A stretch of 64,000 nt of DNA from Vitreimonas flagellata (GCF_004634425.1 NZ_SBJL01000004.1:372001-436000); one strand, 5' to 3'. Numbered from the stretch's first letter, positions 18,080 to 28,922 are shown. Made by a program: numbers and translations. Notes: a model not told the origin generated them from the sequence alone.

Positions 18080-19771
18080 TTATTGCTTGTTCTTCAAAGC
18101 CGCGCCGAGGATGTCGCCGAGCGAAGCGCCGCTGTCGGACGAGCCGAACTGCGCGATTGCTTCCTTCTCGTCGGCCAATTCCATCGCCTTGACCGACAGC
18201 GAGACCTTGCGGCTCGCGCGGTCGAAGCCGGTGACCATGGCGTCGATACGGTCGCCCTTGGAGAAGCGGTCAGCGCGCTGCTCCTGGCGATCGCGCGACA
18301 GGTCCGACTTGCGGATGAAGCTGCGTGCGGCATTGCCTTCGCCGAAGGCGACTTCGATGCCGCCCGTGGCCACGTCCACCACTTCGACAGTGATGATCTG
18401 GCCGCGCTTGAACTCGGAATCCGAGATTGGGTCGTTGGCGACTTGCTTGATGCCGAGCGAGATGCGCTCCTTTTCGACGTCGACGTCGAGCACCTTGGCT
18501 TGAACCACATCACCCTTGTTGAAGCGGGTGAGGGCTTCTTCGCCTTGGGCGTCCCACGCGATGTCAGAGAGGTGGACCATGCCGTCCAGCTCCGGCGTCA
18601 GGCCGACGAATAGACCGAACTCGGTCACGTTCTTCACTTCGCCTTCGATCACCGAACCAACCGGGTGTTCGGCGATGAACGCGTCCCACGGATTGGCTTG
18701 CACTTGCTTGATGCCGAGCGAGATGCGGCGCTTTTCGCCGTCCACGTCGAGCACTTGCACGTCGACTTCCTGAGACGTGCTCAGGATCTTCGACGGGTGC
18801 AGGTTCTTCTTGGTCCAGCTCATTTCGCTGACGTGCACCAGACCTTCAACGCCGGCTTCGAGTTCAACGAAAGCGCCGTAGTCGGTGATGTTCGTGACGC
18901 GGCCGGTGAACTTGCCGCCAGCCGGGTACTTGGCGTCCACGCCATCCCACGGATCGGTCAGCAGCTGCTTCATGCCGAGCGAGATGCGCTGCGTGTCCGG
19001 ATTGATCTTCACGATCTGGACTTTCACCGTGTCGCCCACGTTGAGCACTTGGCTCGGGTGGTTGACGCGCTTCCAGCTCATGTCGGTGACGTGCAGCAGC
19101 CCGTCGATGCCGCCGAGATCAACGAAGGCGCCGTAATCGGTGATGTTCTTCACAACACCTTCGCGGATTTCGCCTTCCTTCAATTGACCGACGATTTCAG
19201 CGCGTTCCGAAGCGCGGCTCTCTTCGAGCACGGCGCGACGCGAGACGACGATGTTGCCGCGCTGACGGTCCATTTTCAGGATCGCGAACGGCTGCACGAT
19301 GTTCATCAGCGGGCCGACGTCGCGGACCGGACGAATGTCCACTTGCGAACCCGGCAAGAACGCGTTGGCGCCGCCGAGGTCGACGGTGAAGCCGCCCTTC
19401 ACGCGGCCAACGAGCGCGCCGTTCACGGCGTCGCCAGCGGCGAACGACTTTTCGAGACGCGTCCAAGCTTCTTCACGGCGCGCCTTCTCACGGCTGACGA
19501 CAGCGTCGCCGAGCGCGTTCTCGATGCGGTCGAGATAAACTTCGACAATGTCGCCGGGCTTCGGTTGGCCCGCGCCGTCGTCGACGAGGAATTCACGGAG
19601 AGGGATACGGCCTTCGGTCTTGAGGCCAATATCGACGACTACGAAGTCGTGCTCGATTGCGACAACGGTCGCCGGGATCACCCGGCCTTCGACCATGCCG
19701 CGCGAACCGAGGCTTTCAGAGAGGAGAGCCGCGAAATCATCACGGCTCGGATTGAGGGCTTCTACCGCCAT
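18080..19771 (-). CDS. rpsA: 30S ribosomal protein S1
   Basis: The 563-residue protein is built of six S1 RNA-binding repeats, seen as recurring DYGAFVDLGGIDGLLHVTDMSW, DYGAFVELEAGVEGLVHVSEM and FGLFVGLTPELDGMVHLSDI, each followed by a KRRISLGIKQ-like strand. It brings mRNA to the 30S subunit and is essential for most initiation. Length is usual for the class. The cmk-rpsA-ihfB order is conserved. A GGAG lies about 11 bases upstream of the ATG at 19,771. Confidence 0.97.
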   Translation of the reverse strand: MAVEALNPSRDDFAALLSESLGSRGMVEGRVIPATVVAIEHDFVVVDIGLKTEGRIPLREFLVDDGAGQPKPGDIVEVYLDRIENALGDAVVSREKARREEAWTRLEKSFAAGDAVNGALVGRVKGGFTVDLGGANAFLPGSQVDIRPVRDVGPLMNIVQPFAILKMDRQRGNIVVSRRAVLEESRASERAEIVGQLKEGEIREGVVKNITDYGAFVDLGGIDGLLHVTDMSWKRVNHPSQVLNVGDTVKVQIVKINPDTQRISLGMKQLLTDPWDGVDAKYPAGGKFTGRVTNITDYGAFVELEAGVEGLVHVSEMSWTKKNLHPSKILSTSQEVDVQVLDVDGEKRRISLGIKQVQANPWDAFIAEHPVGSVIEGEVKNVTEFGLFVGLTPELDGMVHLSDIAWDAQGEEALTRFNKGDVVQAKVLDVDVEKERISLGIKQVANDPISDSEFKRGQIITVEVVDVATGGIEVAFGEGNAARSFIRKSDLSRDRQEQRADRFSKGDRIDAMVTGFDRASRKVSLSVKAMELADEKEAIAQFGSSDSGASLGDILGAALKNKQ

Positions 19772-19873
19772 ACGTGTACTTACTCCGATACAATCAAAAA
19801 GGGCCGACCGGTTGGCTCCGGCGGTCTCGGCTGCACCATGCGGCCGTCCTCTGGGTGGGTTTAGCTTGGCAAC

Positions 19874-19893
19874 GCCAAACGGCCCGAGGGCCG
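19874..19893 (-). terminator. Possible terminator after cmk
   Basis: On the minus strand CGGCC-CTCG-GGCCG is followed by TTTGGCG, 75 bases after the cmk stop. The stem is strong but the U-run is short, so it may be only an attenuator upstream of rpsA. Confidence 0.35.
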
Positions 19894-19968
19894 CTTAGGC
19901 CCTGGGTCGTGCGGGCTCTATAGGCGTCGTGGGCCTGGGCAGCAAGTGGGGGCGCTGGGGGCGGCGCA

Positions 19969-20592
19969 TCACCGGCGCGCGGCATCCACGATGCGGGAGG
20001 CTGCCTCCGCCGCCTCTTCAACATTGAGTTCCGTCGTATCCAGCAGATGCGCGTCCGGGGCTTGGCGGAGGGGGGCGTCGGTGCGGCCCATGTCGCGGGC
20101 GTCTCGTTCTTGGATTTGGGTTTTGAGCGTCTCGAAATCGAGCGTCTCGCCGCGAGCTTGAAGCTCGGCCAGCCGTCGCGTGGTGCGGGCTTCGAGCGAG
20201 GCGGTGACAAAGAGCTTCACGTCGGCGTCGGGGCAAATGATGGTGCCGATGTCGCGGCCGTCGAGCACGACGCCGGCCGGGTCGGCGGCAAAATCGCGTT
20301 GGGCTTTGAGCAGGGCGGCGCGCACGGCGGGCTGGGCGGCCACTTTGGAGGCCGCGGCGCCGGCGGCGCTGGAGCGGATGCGGTCCTGGTCGATCGCGGC
20401 CAGATTGAGCGCTTGGGCGGCGGCGAGCGCTGCGGCCTCGTCGGCGGGATCGCCGCCCACGTCGAGCACGGCCAAACCCACGGCGCGGTAGAGCGTGCCG
20501 GTGTCCAGAAGCTTCAGCCCATACCGGGCGGCCAGATGTTTGGCGACGGTGCCCTTGCCGGAAGCAGTAGGTCCATCGACGGCGATAATCAT
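19969..20592 (-). CDS. cmk: Cytidylate kinase
   Basis: The 207-residue P-loop kinase phosphorylates CMP and dCMP. It starts MIIAVDGPTASGKGTVAKHLA (Walker A GPTASGKGT). It contains LLDTGTLYRAVGLAVL for the nucleotide-monophosphate site, VVLDGRDIGTIICPDADVK, and the LID region RDARDMGRTDAPL. Length and gene position before rpsA are canonical. Confidence 0.95.
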   Translation of the reverse strand: MIIAVDGPTASGKGTVAKHLAARYGLKLLDTGTLYRAVGLAVLDVGGDPADEAAALAAAQALNLAAIDQDRIRSSAAGAAASKVAAQPAVRAALLKAQRDFAADPAGVVLDGRDIGTIICPDADVKLFVTASLEARTTRRLAELQARGETLDFETLKTQIQERDARDMGRTDAPLRQAPDAHLLDTTELNVEEAAEAASRIVDAARR

Positions 20593-20690
20593 GCAGGCGG
20601 TTTATGTGCGAACGGGAGCGGTGGGAAGTCAGCGCTTCCGATTGTCTGGGTCTGCGCTATCGTGACCTCGGGTTGTGCGATGGAGGGGGG

Positions 20691-22187
20691 ATGCGCGGCT
20701 GGATTCTTGGGGTGATGGTGCTGTGGGCGGCAGCGACCGGCGCCTCCGCCAATGAGTATGCTCTTTCGCGAGCCCGCACGCTGTACGGCCAAATGCTGCA
20801 GGAAGGGCAGTGCGAAGTCGCTCTGCCCGCTGCGCGCGAGTTTTGGCGCAGTACAGACTTCTCCACGCTGCCTGAGTCGGCGCGCGCGGATTTTTTGCGT
20901 GAGATTGTGCGATGCGCCTGGGAATTGCGCGATCAAAGGGCCGCGGTGGAGGCGGCGCGGGCCGCTGGCGAGCTTGGAGCGCCGTGGACCGACCTTCTGC
21001 TCACATATATTGGAATGTCGTTCGAGGACGATCAACTCACGGTCGACTCGTTCTTAGCGCTGTCAGAGAACAATCAGCGCGCACTGTCGGAATTGCCATC
21101 GCGTCTTGCGTGGGGCGTTATTCGCGCTGCCAAGAAGCTCGATGAAGACGACGCTGCTGCGTTGCGTGTCCATGACATACTGGCTCGCACCAATTATCTG
21201 CCGCCCGAAAACCCCAACGATGATTACCTCCGCATGGATCATGCGCGTCTTCTTCTCCGGGCTGGGATGAACGAGCGCGCGTCAGTTAGACTTGAAACGA
21301 TCACCTCACCACGTCTCATCATGACGATGCGTGTTGATCGTACATTTGATGCGTTGCGCACCGAGGCGTTTCAGGGCCGGCTAGATGTCCTGGCCGCCGC
21401 TGAAGCTGACCTTGAGCGCGCGCAGCGCGCTCAAACGGCCGACGCCCGCAAACTGGCCTTAGTGGTGGAGTTGGGGCAGGCGCTTCGTGCTCTCGGCCGC
21501 TTCGAAGAGGCTCGAGCTTTGCTCGATCGCCACATAAAACGTGCGCAATCGGCTGACGGCCCATCCGTCTATTCCGACATCGAAGAGCAGCTGAACTGGG
21601 CGCTGAACGAACTTGCTTACGTCTATTATGACCTTGGCCGCGCTGCTGAAGCACGTGAGACGTTTGGCCTCTCAATCGCCGTTGGCGAGAATGGCGAATG
21701 GAGCGTGAGCCAAGTCATCAACTTCGCATCCATGCTTGAATCGGAGGGTCGGGGCGCTGACGCTTTGGAGGTTCTGCGGACAACCGGACGAGCCTCGCCC
21801 TACGGCGATATGTGGGTGGCGTCGGTGCGGGTTTGCGCAGCAGATCAAACGGGCAATCGCCGTTTGCGCGATGAGGCGCTTGCCTTCGTCCGCGAACACG
21901 AAGCTGACAATCGGGCCGCCGCCGCGCGCGCGCTTCTTTGCGTGAATGACATTGAGGGGGCCGCAGCGGCCTACATTCGTCGCCTTGCAGACGAAGAATC
22001 ACGAGCGGACGCCCTGCTTGCGCTGCAGGACTACCCAGAGCGCTCAGACGCCGTGTTTCCCCGCGAAGACATCCTACGTCAGCGCCTGGAAATGGTGCGT
22101 GATCGCGCAGACGTGCGCGCAGCCATCGAAGCTGTCGGGCGCGTAGAGCAGGTGCCGTTACGGGGCGTGTATTGGGGTGATTTCTAA
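20691..22187 (+). CDS. Secreted helical-repeat protein, function unknown
   Basis: A signal peptide is clear (MRGWILGVMVLWAAATGASA with likely cleavage before NEYAL), after a strong GGAGGGG ribosome-binding site. The remaining ~480 residues are alpha-helical with TPR-like pairs (ARKLALVVELGQALRALGRFEEARALLDRHI; NWALNELAYVYYDLGRAAEARETFGLSI). I recognise no catalytic motif. The protein is probably periplasmic and may be a scaffold. Its promoter would lie in the ~100 bp shared with the divergent cmk. Confidence 0.75.
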   Translation: MRGWILGVMVLWAAATGASANEYALSRARTLYGQMLQEGQCEVALPAAREFWRSTDFSTLPESARADFLREIVRCAWELRDQRAAVEAARAAGELGAPWTDLLLTYIGMSFEDDQLTVDSFLALSENNQRALSELPSRLAWGVIRAAKKLDEDDAAALRVHDILARTNYLPPENPNDDYLRMDHARLLLRAGMNERASVRLETITSPRLIMTMRVDRTFDALRTEAFQGRLDVLAAAEADLERAQRAQTADARKLALVVELGQALRALGRFEEARALLDRHIKRAQSADGPSVYSDIEEQLNWALNELAYVYYDLGRAAEARETFGLSIAVGENGEWSVSQVINFASMLESEGRGADALEVLRTTGRASPYGDMWVASVRVCAADQTGNRRLRDEALAFVREHEADNRAAAARALLCVNDIEGAAAAYIRRLADEESRADALLALQDYPERSDAVFPREDILRQRLEMVRDRADVRAAIEAVGRVEQVPLRGVYWGDF

Positions 22188-22217
22188 GCGCGCTTGCGGC
22201 TGCTCAGAGAATCTACG

Positions 22218-22254
22218 TTGACGCGTGTCAAACTTGCGAGTGACGGCGCGTCAC
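22218..22254. promoter_or_regulatory. Twin palindromes upstream of the flavin monooxygenase
   Basis: TTGACGCGTGTCAA (22,218-22,231) and GTGACGGCGCGTCAC (22,240-22,254) are both inverted repeats with TGAC/GTCA cores, centred about 22 bp apart. They sit 41-77 bp before the ATG of the gene at 22,295 and look like paired repressor operators. No dedicated regulator is adjacent. Confidence 0.5.
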
Positions 22255-22294
22255 GATTTACTACCTAGAAAGACCACATAGGGAGCGCCAGCAG

Positions 22295-23797
22295 ATGGCC
22301 AGCGAACATTTCGACGTCCTGATCGTGGGCGCTGGCTTAAGCGGCATCGGTGCGGCTTACCACCTGCAGAAGAAGTGCCCCGGCAAGAGCTATGTTATTC
22401 TCGAAGGGCGCGAGGCGATCGGCGGGACGTGGGATCTGTTCCGCTACCCCGGCATTCGCTCCGACAGCGATATGTACACGCTGGGTTACGCCTTCAAACC
22501 GTGGACCGAGCAGAAGGCGATCGCCGATGGGCCTTCGATCCGCAAATACGTGAATGAGACGGCGCGCGAGAATGGCATCGATGAGCACATTCGCTTTGGC
22601 CATCAGGTGAAGCGCGCGTCGTGGTCGACGCAAAACGGCCGATGGTCGATCGAGGCCGAGCAGAACGGCGAGCGCAAGAATTTCACCGCGAAGTTCGTGA
22701 TGATGTGCGCCGGCTATTATCGATATGACGAAGGCTTTACGCCGAATTTCGAGGGCGTCGGTGATTTCAAAGGCCAGCTCATCCATCCCCAGCATTGGCC
22801 GGAGAATTTGGATTATGCCGGCAAGCGCGTCATCGTGATCGGCTCCGGCGCGACGGCGGTGACCTTGGTGCCGTCGCTCACCGACAAAGCCGCGCACGTC
22901 ACGATGCTGCAGCGCTCGCCGACCTACATGGTGTCGCAACCGGCCGAGGATGCGGCGGCGAATTGGCTGCGCCGCGTGCTGCCGGAGAGCGTCGCGTACG
23001 ACATCACGCGTTTCCGCAAAGTCGTGTTCCAGCAGCTCTTCTTCCGTTTGGCGCGCGCGCGGCCGGCGAAGACGAAAGAGCGCTTGCTCGGGCTGCTGCG
23101 TGAGCAACTCGGGCCGGACTACGACCTCGATACGCATTTCACGCCGCGCTACAATCCGTGGGAAGAGCGCCTTTGCCTCGTGCCGGACAACGACATGTTC
23201 GTGGCGATCAAGGAAGGCAAAGCTTCCGTCGTCACCGATCACATCGACCGCTTCACGGAGAAGGGCATCAAGCTGAAATCCGGCCAGGAGCTGGAAGCGG
23301 ACATCATCGTCACCGCCACCGGCCTCAATCTTCAAATGATGGGCGGCACGGAATTGGTGGTCGACGGCGAGAAGGTCGATACCGGCAAGACTTACGCTTA
23401 CAAAGGCGCGATGTTCTCCGATGTGCCGAACTTGGTTTCGGTGTTCGGCTACACCAATGCGTCCTGGACGCTGCGTGCCGATTTGATCAGCGAATATGCC
23501 TGCCGCCTGATCAATTATCTTGATGACTATAAGCTGGACCAAGCGACGCCGCGGATGACGCTTGAGCACGTCGAAGAAAAGCCGTTCGTTGATTTCTCGT
23601 CCGGCTATTTCCAGCGCGCCAAGCATCTCTTGCCGAAGCAAACCACAACAGCGCCCTGGAAGCAGAACCAATCCTATATGCACGACATGATGGATCTGCG
23701 GTACGGCGCGCTGGAGGATGGCGTGCTGGAGTTCAAGAAGAAGCCGACTGCCGTCGAAGCGAGCGCGCGGCCCGCGCGCGCGGAACCCGTGGCCTGA
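22295..23797 (+). CDS. Flavin-containing monooxygenase, Baeyer-Villiger type
   Basis: The 500-residue protein starts with an FAD Rossmann motif (VLIVGAGLSGIG), has GGTWDLFRYPGIRSDSDMYT of class B monooxygenases, and a second NADPH-binding motif (VIVIGSGATAVTL). FKGQLIHPQHW fits the FxGxxxHxxxW fingerprint that marks Baeyer-Villiger enzymes. Such enzymes insert oxygen next to a ketone or oxidise heteroatoms; the substrate cannot be told. It is monocistronic and preceded by twin palindromes that suggest inducible control. Confidence 0.9.
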   Translation: MASEHFDVLIVGAGLSGIGAAYHLQKKCPGKSYVILEGREAIGGTWDLFRYPGIRSDSDMYTLGYAFKPWTEQKAIADGPSIRKYVNETARENGIDEHIRFGHQVKRASWSTQNGRWSIEAEQNGERKNFTAKFVMMCAGYYRYDEGFTPNFEGVGDFKGQLIHPQHWPENLDYAGKRVIVIGSGATAVTLVPSLTDKAAHVTMLQRSPTYMVSQPAEDAAANWLRRVLPESVAYDITRFRKVVFQQLFFRLARARPAKTKERLLGLLREQLGPDYDLDTHFTPRYNPWEERLCLVPDNDMFVAIKEGKASVVTDHIDRFTEKGIKLKSGQELEADIIVTATGLNLQMMGGTELVVDGEKVDTGKTYAYKGAMFSDVPNLVSVFGYTNASWTLRADLISEYACRLINYLDDYKLDQATPRMTLEHVEEKPFVDFSSGYFQRAKHLLPKQTTTAPWKQNQSYMHDMMDLRYGALEDGVLEFKKKPTAVEASARPARAEPVA

Positions 23798-23858
23798 CCG
23801 CGCTAGCGCGCGCTCGAAGCGTAAGCTACCACGCTAGCGGACTTCGCCGGGGGCGCGC

Positions 23859-25109
23859 TTGAAACGTATCAGCTTACTCGTACTCGCAGGCCTGATTGCC
23901 GGCATCATTGTCGGAGAGCTGGCCAAGGCGAGTGGCAATCCGACTGTGGTGAGCGCCGTTGAGGTGATCGAGGCGTTCGGCGGGCTTTGGCTGAATACGT
24001 TACGCATGACGGTCGTGCCGCTTGTGGTGTCGCTTCTGATCGTCGGCGTCGCTTCGGTGGCGGACACGACCAAGACCGGCGGTCTGGTGGCGCGCGCCGT
24101 GGTGCTCTTCACCTTTCTGATCTTTCTCGCGGGCGCGTTCACCACAGCCGCGACGCTCGGCATGCTCGAACTCTGGCCCGTAGATCGCGCGGTGGCGGAA
24201 GCATTTGTGGCCAGTGTCGGCGGCAATGCGGTGACCATCACCGAGCCGCCCACGTTCGTATCCTGGCTGCAAGGGCTTGCGCCCTCCAATCCGGTGACGG
24301 CGGCGGCGGAAGACGCTGTGCTGCAAGTCGTCGTGTTCTCGATCTTCTTCGGCTTCGCCGTGACGAAGCTCGATGCGGGCTTGCGCGACCCGATCGTGAC
24401 GTTCTTTCGCGCCGTGTCGGAAGCGATGATCGTGATCGTGCGCTGGGTGCTGATCGCGGGGCCCTTCGGCGTATTCGCGTTGGCGACCGGCGTTGGATTG
24501 CGCGCCGGCTTCGAAGCTGCGGGCGTGCTGACGCAATACGTGATCATCGTATCCGCCGCGACGCTGGGCATCACGATCGTCGCGTATCTGCTCGCGATCA
24601 CCTGGGGTCGACAGCCGATCGGGCGTTTCACGGCGGCCGCAGCACCCGTGTGGGCAATCGCGGTGTCGACGCAATCGTCGCTCGCGTCGTTGCCGGCGAT
24701 GCTGGATGCGGCGCTGCGTGGGTTGGGAATCCCGGCGCGCATTGCGGACGTCGTGCTGCCGCTCGCGGTCGCCGTGTTTCGCTTCACCAGCCCTGTGGCG
24801 AATTTGGCCGTCGTCTATTTCTGCGCCCACCTCTACGGCATCGAGCCGACCTTGATGCAAATCGGCGTCGGTTTGGTGGTCGCGTACGCCGTATCGATCG
24901 CAGCCGTCGGTTTGCCGGGGCAGGTGTCGTTCATCGCCTCAATCGCGCCGATCTGCTTGGCGATGGGCGTGCCGACGGAATTGCTGGGCATCCTCATCGC
25001 GGTCGAGATCATTCCGGACATCTTCCGCACGCTCGGCAACGTCACCGGCGATCTCGCGGCGACGACAATCCTGTCACGCAACGAAAAGCGCGAGGAAAGC
25101 GCCGCTTAG
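23859..25109 (+). CDS. Dicarboxylate/amino acid:cation symporter (SDF family)
   Basis: The 416-residue inner-membrane protein has eight or so hydrophobic segments, an N-terminal [22 protein letters not shown] typical of the family, and a serine-rich re-entrant hairpin ([15 protein letters not shown]). The substrate/cation region near the C-terminus reads [15 protein letters not shown]. Family members couple Na+ or H+ to uptake of glutamate, aspartate or C4-dicarboxylates. The start is TTG at 23,859 after GGGGGCG. The stop overlaps the convergent kinase gene by 4 bp. Confidence 0.87.
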   Translation: MKRISLLVLAGLIAGIIVGELAKASGNPTVVSAVEVIEAFGGLWLNTLRMTVVPLVVSLLIVGVASVADTTKTGGLVARAVVLFTFLIFLAGAFTTAATLGMLELWPVDRAVAEAFVASVGGNAVTITEPPTFVSWLQGLAPSNPVTAAAEDAVLQVVVFSIFFGFAVTKLDAGLRDPIVTFFRAVSEAMIVIVRWVLIAGPFGVFALATGVGLRAGFEAAGVLTQYVIIVSAATLGITIVAYLLAITWGRQPIGRFTAAAAPVWAIAVSTQSSLASLPAMLDAALRGLGIPARIADVVLPLAVAVFRFTSPVANLAVVYFCAHLYGIEPTLMQIGVGLVVAYAVSIAAVGLPGQVSFIASIAPICLAMGVPTELLGILIAVEIIPDIFRTLGNVTGDLAATTILSRNEKREESAA

Positions 25110-27403
25110 GCGGCTTCGAACTGAACGCTCGTGTCGTTGGCCACGTTCTGTGGCGCGCGCGCGGGGATACGCAGCGTAAACGCGGACCCTTGGCCTGGCG
25201 CGCTCTTCAGCGTGACGTCGCCGCCCATCATCCGCGCGAGGCGGCGCGTGATGGCGAGGCCAAGCCCGGTGCCGCCGTATGCGCGCGTCGTGCTCGCATC
25301 AGCCTGCACGAACGGCTGGAACAACCGGGCCTGCGCCTCTGGCGAAATGCCGATGCCGGTGTCGAGCACTTCGAACACAACCCATGACGCGCCGTCGCTA
25401 TCTTCGCGGCGCGCGCGCAATTTGATCTGGCCGTGCTTGGTGAACTTCGCCGCGTTGGCCATCAGGTTCAGCAAGCATTGGCTGAGCTTGAAGCCATCTG
25501 TGTCGGCGCTGCCCAATTGCGCCGGTATGTCCAGCGAGATGGAATTGCCGTTCGCGGCCGCAGTCGGCGCGACGGTGGCGACGACCTCTTGCGCAAGCGC
25601 GTTGAGATTGACGGCCTCGATCGCCAGCGCCGCGCCGCCCGCTTCGATCTTCGACAGATCGAGCACGTCATTGATCATGGCGAGCAGGCGATGCGCCGCG
25701 CCGTGGATTTTCTCCAGATCGCCACGATCGGCGGCATCGCCGCGATCGTCAGCCGATTCCATCAGCATTTCGCCGTAGCCGATAATGGCGTTGAGCGGCG
25801 TACGCAGCTCATGGCTCATGGTGGCCAGGAATTGCGATTTGGCGATGTTGGCTTCCTCGGCCGCGACACGCGCCGTGTCGAGTTCGTTGAAGGCTTGCTT
25901 CAACGCCACGTCGCGGCGCTCGATTTCGTCCATAATGTTGCGCAAGCGTTCCGTCGGACGCTCGCGCTTGCGATCGTTGGCGGCGATTTCGGCTTTGTCG
26001 CCGCGACTGGCGAGAATTTCCTCGGCGCGGCCCACGAGGTGCAGCATCGAGCGGCGGCTGCGATAGATCAGCAGCGCAATCACGAGGAGGCCCGCAAAGA
26101 GTGCGCCGCCAAGCATGATCGCCAGCGTCATCAATTGCAGCGCCTGCGACTGGATTTCGGACCGCATGGCCTGCGCTTCGGCGCGTTGTTCGGCGGCCGC
26201 GACTTCGCTTTCCAGATTGGCGCGCACTTCGCGAACGCCGTCATTGAAGCGCGTGCGCGAGAGCGCCTCCGCGGCTTCATGCGCGCGAAGCAGCACGGAG
26301 AACGCTTCCACGTGCCGACCTTCGGCGGCGAGCACTTCCGGCTCGATCATGTCGAGCTGTTCGGTGAGATAGGGGTCGCCGCGCGAGGTGGCGAGCGCAC
26401 GCACGCTATCGAACGCTTGACGTGCTTCGTCTGAGCGCTGCAAGCGGGCGAGCGCGTGCACGTGGTAAACCAGAAGCCGGCTCATGTACTCCGGCGGCGC
26501 GCTGGTGATCGCGCGGCCAGTCTCGGCGCAGCGCAAAGCGGCCTGGTAGTTCGACGCAAGGAAGTTCACGCGCGCGCAGAGCAGACTCGTGAAGAAGATG
26601 TCGGATTGCTGACCGCCGCGTTCGGCGATGCGGCGATGAATGGCGGCAAGGCGTAGAGCTTCGTCGTGCGCGCCCGCTTCGGCGAACATACCGGCCAGAT
26701 TGTTGACAATCACAGAGCCATCGACCGGTTTGCCGCTCTCAGTGTCGAGTTCGACAGTGGTCTGGAGATGCTGCAGCGCTGTGCGATAATCGCCGATGCT
26801 GGTGGCGTTGTAGGCCAACGCGTCGTGCAGACCGGAGCGCAGCGTGCGGGTGGCCGGCGTGTCAGGTAGGCCGACCAAACCGGCGCGCGCCGCTTCGACC
26901 GCGTTGCCGAAGAGGCCAAGATCGGTGAGCGCGTACGAATGCAAACGCTCGCCGGCGGCGCGGACCAGCGGGTCCTGCACGTTTGGCATCAATTGTTCGA
27001 GGTTGCGGCGCGCGGCGACGTAATCGCCATCAAGCGCCGGCGCATAGGCGCGGAGCACGCCCGCCATCGCGCTGAAGCGGCGGCTGTTCTGCGCGTTGGC
27101 TTCCTCTTCGAGGGCGCGCAGCGAGTGCACCGCGGATTCGGCATCGGACGCGACATAATCGTCGGAGGCGAGATCGTAGAGTGCTTGAAGCCGCGCGTCG
27201 CCCCGCAGTCGCGCCGCCTCGGCCTCCCGTGCGCTGCGGACGCCTGGCGTTATGAAAAGATTGCCGGCTTCGATCCGGCGCGCCAGCGCTTCGCCGCGGA
27301 CAACCCAGTCCGCGCTTTCCTGCGCGTGCGCCGCACCCGCAAAGCAAACGACGAGCGCGCACGCTCGCAGCGTGCGCATCATATTGGCCAGCATCAGCCC
27401 CAC
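25106..27403 (-). CDS. Membrane histidine kinase with N-terminal TPR-like sensor
   Basis: The 765-residue protein begins with a hydrophobic segment ending in HAQES (likely signal peptide), then ~370 residues of helical repeats in the periplasm, and one TM helix near residue 430 ([21 protein letters not shown]). A HisKA domain with the phospho-accepting His in [12 protein letters not shown] lies near residue 530, followed by an HATPase_c domain with [17 protein letters not shown] and GGTGLGL motifs. It senses an unknown periplasmic signal. No response regulator is adjacent, so it is an orphan kinase. Several Met codons in the first ten residues leave the exact start open. Confidence 0.88.
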   Translation of the reverse strand: MGLMLANMMRTLRACALVVCFAGAAHAQESADWVVRGEALARRIEAGNLFITPGVRSAREAEAARLRGDARLQALYDLASDDYVASDAESAVHSLRALEEEANAQNSRRFSAMAGVLRAYAPALDGDYVAARRNLEQLMPNVQDPLVRAAGERLHSYALTDLGLFGNAVEAARAGLVGLPDTPATRTLRSGLHDALAYNATSIGDYRTALQHLQTTVELDTESGKPVDGSVIVNNLAGMFAEAGAHDEALRLAAIHRRIAERGGQQSDIFFTSLLCARVNFLASNYQAALRCAETGRAITSAPPEYMSRLLVYHVHALARLQRSDEARQAFDSVRALATSRGDPYLTEQLDMIEPEVLAAEGRHVEAFSVLLRAHEAAEALSRTRFNDGVREVRANLESEVAAAEQRAEAQAMRSEIQSQALQLMTLAIMLGGALFAGLLVIALLIYRSRRSMLHLVGRAEEILASRGDKAEIAANDRKRERPTERLRNIMDEIERRDVALKQAFNELDTARVAAEEANIAKSQFLATMSHELRTPLNAIIGYGEMLMESADDRGDAADRGDLEKIHGAAHRLLAMINDVLDLSKIEAGGAALAIEAVNLNALAQEVVATVAPTAAANGNSISLDIPAQLGSADTDGFKLSQCLLNLMANAAKFTKHGQIKLRARREDSDGASWVVFEVLDTGIGISPEAQARLFQPFVQADASTTRAYGGTGLGLAITRRLARMMGGDVTLKSAPGQGSAFTLRIPARAPQNVANDTSVQFEAA

Positions 27404-27481
27404 CTGTTTTCAGGCGATGATGCCGAACGGGCGTTAAGGGAGCGCCCTAATCATTAGGTAAAATTGAGATTTACTACACGC

Positions 27482-28789
27482 TCACGCTGGCGCGATGTCG
27501 GCGCCCAGGCTGCGCATGAAATCGGTGAAGCCGGGGAAGGAGGTGGCGATCATGTCGGCCTCGTCGACTACGATCGGCTCTTTCGACGCCAAGCCCATGA
27601 CCAGGAACGACATGGCCACGCGGTGATCGCCCATGGTGCGGATTTGCGCGCCACCGCGGACGCTCTTCCGCCCGCGTCCACGCACGATCAGGCCGTCCGA
27701 GAGCTCCTCCACCTCGACGCTGCACGCGCGCAGGCCTTCGACCATGAGTGTGATGCGGTCGCTTTCCTTCACCCGCAGCTCGGCTGCGCCGGTGATGCGT
27801 GTCTCGCCGTCGGCGAAGGCGGCGATCACCGATAGGATCGGGAATTCGTCGATCATCGAGGGCGCGCGCTTCGGCGGCGGCGTCACGCCCACCAATTCGC
27901 TGCCGCTGACGACGATGTCGGCGATCGGCTCGCCGATTGGATCGCGGCGTTCTTCAAAGCGCAGCTTGGCGCCCATTTCGAGCAGCGTCTCATAGAGCCC
28001 AAGCCGCAACGGATTGATCAGCACGTCCTGCACGCGCACTTCAGACTTGCCGGTGATCAAAGCCGCCGCCACTGGGAAAGCCGCTGACGATGGATCGGCC
28101 GGCACATAGACGTTCGCCGCCTTAAGCTCGCTGGCGCGGACGCGCGGGCAAAGGCTGCCTTCGATTTCGACCGTGTCGATATTGGCGCCGAAGACGCCCA
28201 GCATGCGTTCGGTATGGTCACGCGAGCGCTCCGGCTCGATCAGCACGGTCTCGCCCTCGGCGCGCAAGCCGGCCAACAGCACGGCTGACTTAATCTGCGC
28301 CGATGACACCGGCGAGCGGTAGGTGATGCCCTTGAGCTGGCCGCCATGCACGATCAGCGGCAGGCGGTTTTCCACCCCGTCAAACCGTGCGCCCATCTGC
28401 GAGAGCGGGGCGACGACCCGGTTCATCGGCCGCTTGCGCAAAGATTGGTCGCCGTCGAAACGGGCGCTCAGCTTGTAACCGGCGACCGCCCCCAAGAGCA
28501 GGCGGGCCGCGGTGCCGGAATTGCCGCAATCGATGGTCTCGGCCGGTTGGCGGAAGCCGCCGGCGCCCGTGACCAGCCAGCGGCCCGGCTCGATTTGCTC
28601 GGCGTTCGCCCCAAGCTGACGCACGGCCTCGGCCGTGTTGAGCACGTCGGCCGCCTCCAAAAGCGCCGTCACCTCGGTCTTGCCGGTGGCCAAAGCCCCG
28701 AAAATCAACGCCCGATGGGAGATGGATTTGTCGCTCGGCGGGCGGACTTGGCCATTGAGCAGGCGTACGGAACGCGCCCTGAGACGCAT
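27482..28789 (-). CDS. aroA: 3-phosphoshikimate 1-carboxyvinyltransferase (EPSP synthase)
   Basis: The 435-residue enzyme makes EPSP from shikimate-3-phosphate and PEP in aromatic amino-acid synthesis. Key motifs are PPSDKSISHRALIFGALATG, DCGNSGTAARLLLGAVAG and LRVKESDRI. The Ala after GNSGT, where class I enzymes have Met/Gly-Pro patterns, and the overall sequence suggest a class II-like enzyme. I place the start at ATG 28,789 because the frame upstream has no family similarity. The gene is divergent from the TIGR02300-type gene, a conserved pairing. Confidence 0.93.
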   Translation of the reverse strand: MRLRARSVRLLNGQVRPPSDKSISHRALIFGALATGKTEVTALLEAADVLNTAEAVRQLGANAEQIEPGRWLVTGAGGFRQPAETIDCGNSGTAARLLLGAVAGYKLSARFDGDQSLRKRPMNRVVAPLSQMGARFDGVENRLPLIVHGGQLKGITYRSPVSSAQIKSAVLLAGLRAEGETVLIEPERSRDHTERMLGVFGANIDTVEIEGSLCPRVRASELKAANVYVPADPSSAAFPVAAALITGKSEVRVQDVLINPLRLGLYETLLEMGAKLRFEERRDPIGEPIADIVVSGSELVGVTPPPKRAPSMIDEFPILSVIAAFADGETRITGAAELRVKESDRITLMVEGLRACSVEVEELSDGLIVRGRGRKSVRGGAQIRTMGDHRVAMSFLVMGLASKEPIVVDEADMIATSFPGFTDFMRSLGADIAPA

Positions 28790-28922
28790 GGGAGAAAGCC
28801 CTCTCTGCGGGGAGACTGAAAAGGGAACGACAAAGCTTTTGACAGGCGCGCCGGACGGTGGCAAGCGAGCGCCCCGCGTCAGGGGTGTGGAATCTCTGGC
28901 GAAAAGGCGAATGGAGAGGCGT

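Noticed and set aside
18665-19864. Plus-strand frame opposite rpsA
   Set aside because: It is antisense to ribosomal protein S1 with no domain signature.
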